64,000 bases of DNA from UBA60 sp964587885. Lineage in GTDB: Archaea > Thermoplasmatota > Poseidoniia > Poseidoniales > Poseidoniaceae. Shown here one piece after another: positions 63,846-64,000 of this stretch (position 1 is its first letter; every line of letters begins with the position of its first letter). The stretch lies in assembly GCA_964587885.1 (NCBI GenBank), contig CAZPME010000003.1:1-64000 (forward strand), written 5' to 3'. The notes below the pieces were generated by a model. The model saw only the letters and a list, made by a program, of their open reading frames with translations. It made no database searches and was not told the origin of the DNA. The position numbers and the translations under genes were made by a program.

Positions 63846-64000
63846 CTATTCCTCTCTATGTCGTCTTTCAATATGCTTCCATGCACTTCCTGCAGGACGA
63901 GGGGATGAGAGGTAATCCTCACTTGGAGTAACCGAAATTACCCAATCATCCACTTGCGATTCTGGAACTTCAGTAGGCTCAAGCCCGAATAAAGCACCAT
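63846..64000 (-). CDS. Partial CDS, C-terminal end of an upstream gene
   Basis: A minus-strand frame is open from the window edge to TAG at 63846-63848, coding about 50 residues ending ..SAWKHIERRHREE. Its stop lies 2 bp from the start of the FAD subunit, so the two are in one operon. The tail has no motif that names it; a partner subunit of the molybdenum hydroxylase is possible by position only. Confidence 0.5.
   Translation of the reverse strand, partial: GALFGLEPTEVPESQVDDWVISVTPSEDYLSSPRPAGSAWKHIERRHREE

Overview
The window looks like a stretch of a marine planktonic euryarchaeal chromosome, most likely Marine Group II/III (Poseidoniales-like, Thermoplasmatota relatives). This is inferred from gene content, not from a phylogeny. 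Archaeal markers are eS6, aIF2-gamma, RpoK, a complete A/V-type ATP synthase, PurP, the archaeal aromatic pathway (ADTH synthase, DHQ synthase II, GHMP shikimate kinase) and isoprenoid lipid enzymes. Class II HMG-CoA reductase, SMC-ScpA-ScpB, heme A/O synthesis genes and tryptophan dioxygenase fit an aerobic euryarchaeon with many bacterial-type acquisitions. Genes are packed tightly: no gap exceeds 300 bp, stop/start overlaps are common, and convergent genes abut or overlap by 4 bp.

Layout. 1-2.1 kb: translation genes (eS6, aIF2-gamma, PIN protein). 2.2-5.7 kb: a winged-helix regulator facing a three-gene operon (AAA+/winged-helix protein, beta-propeller, DUF357). 5.66-5.94 kb: an intergenic region with phased short repeats. 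5.9-13.0 kb: class II HMG-CoA reductase, then the SMC-ScpA-ScpB condensin operon. 13.2-19.1 kb: an orphan membrane protein, L-aspartate oxidase, a ketopantoate reductase-like enzyme and a degenerate site-2-protease-like membrane protein. 19.2-27.9 kb: A-type ATP synthase operon in order H-I-K-E-C-F-A-B-D. 28.0-30.9 kb: UbiE-like methyltransferase, geranylgeranyl reductase and polyprenyl synthase (lipids/quinones). 31.0-34.7 kb: a HemC-like protein lacking the known catalytic residues, a coiled-coil protein and a SAP-repeat protein. 34.8-37.0 kb: three KaiC/RecA-like genes, only one with an intact P-loop. 37.1-41.3 kb: a pilin-like/lamin-tail protein and a large secreted anchored protein. 41.3 kb: tRNA-Ser(GCU). 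41.4-43.8 kb: CtaB, CtaA, RpoK. 43.8-46.1 kb: PurP plus tryptophan 2,3-dioxygenase. 46.2-51.3 kb: a two-domain coiled-coil surface protein and a MacB/LolCDE-type ABC transporter. 51.3-56.5 kb: aromatic amino acid genes with an aroC-aspartate kinase operon. 56.5-61.7 kb: a DUF4350-MoxR-DUF58-membrane protein operon. 61.9-64.0 kb: a secreted anchored protein and a 4-hydroxybenzoyl-CoA-reductase-like FAD/Fe-S subunit, with the end of one more gene at the edge.

Functional threads. Several neighbours suggest metabolic coupling: aspartate kinase beside the aromatic genes (aspartate semialdehyde is a substrate of the ADTH route), and PurP (a formate user) beside tryptophan dioxygenase (whose product yields formate after hydrolysis). 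A second theme is apparent pseudoenzymes: the AAA protein has Arg in place of the Walker A Lys, the S2P-like protein lacks HExxH, the HemC-like protein lacks the cofactor Cys, and two of three KaiC-like proteins lack a P-loop. No CRISPR array, rRNA, insertion sequence or prophage was seen.
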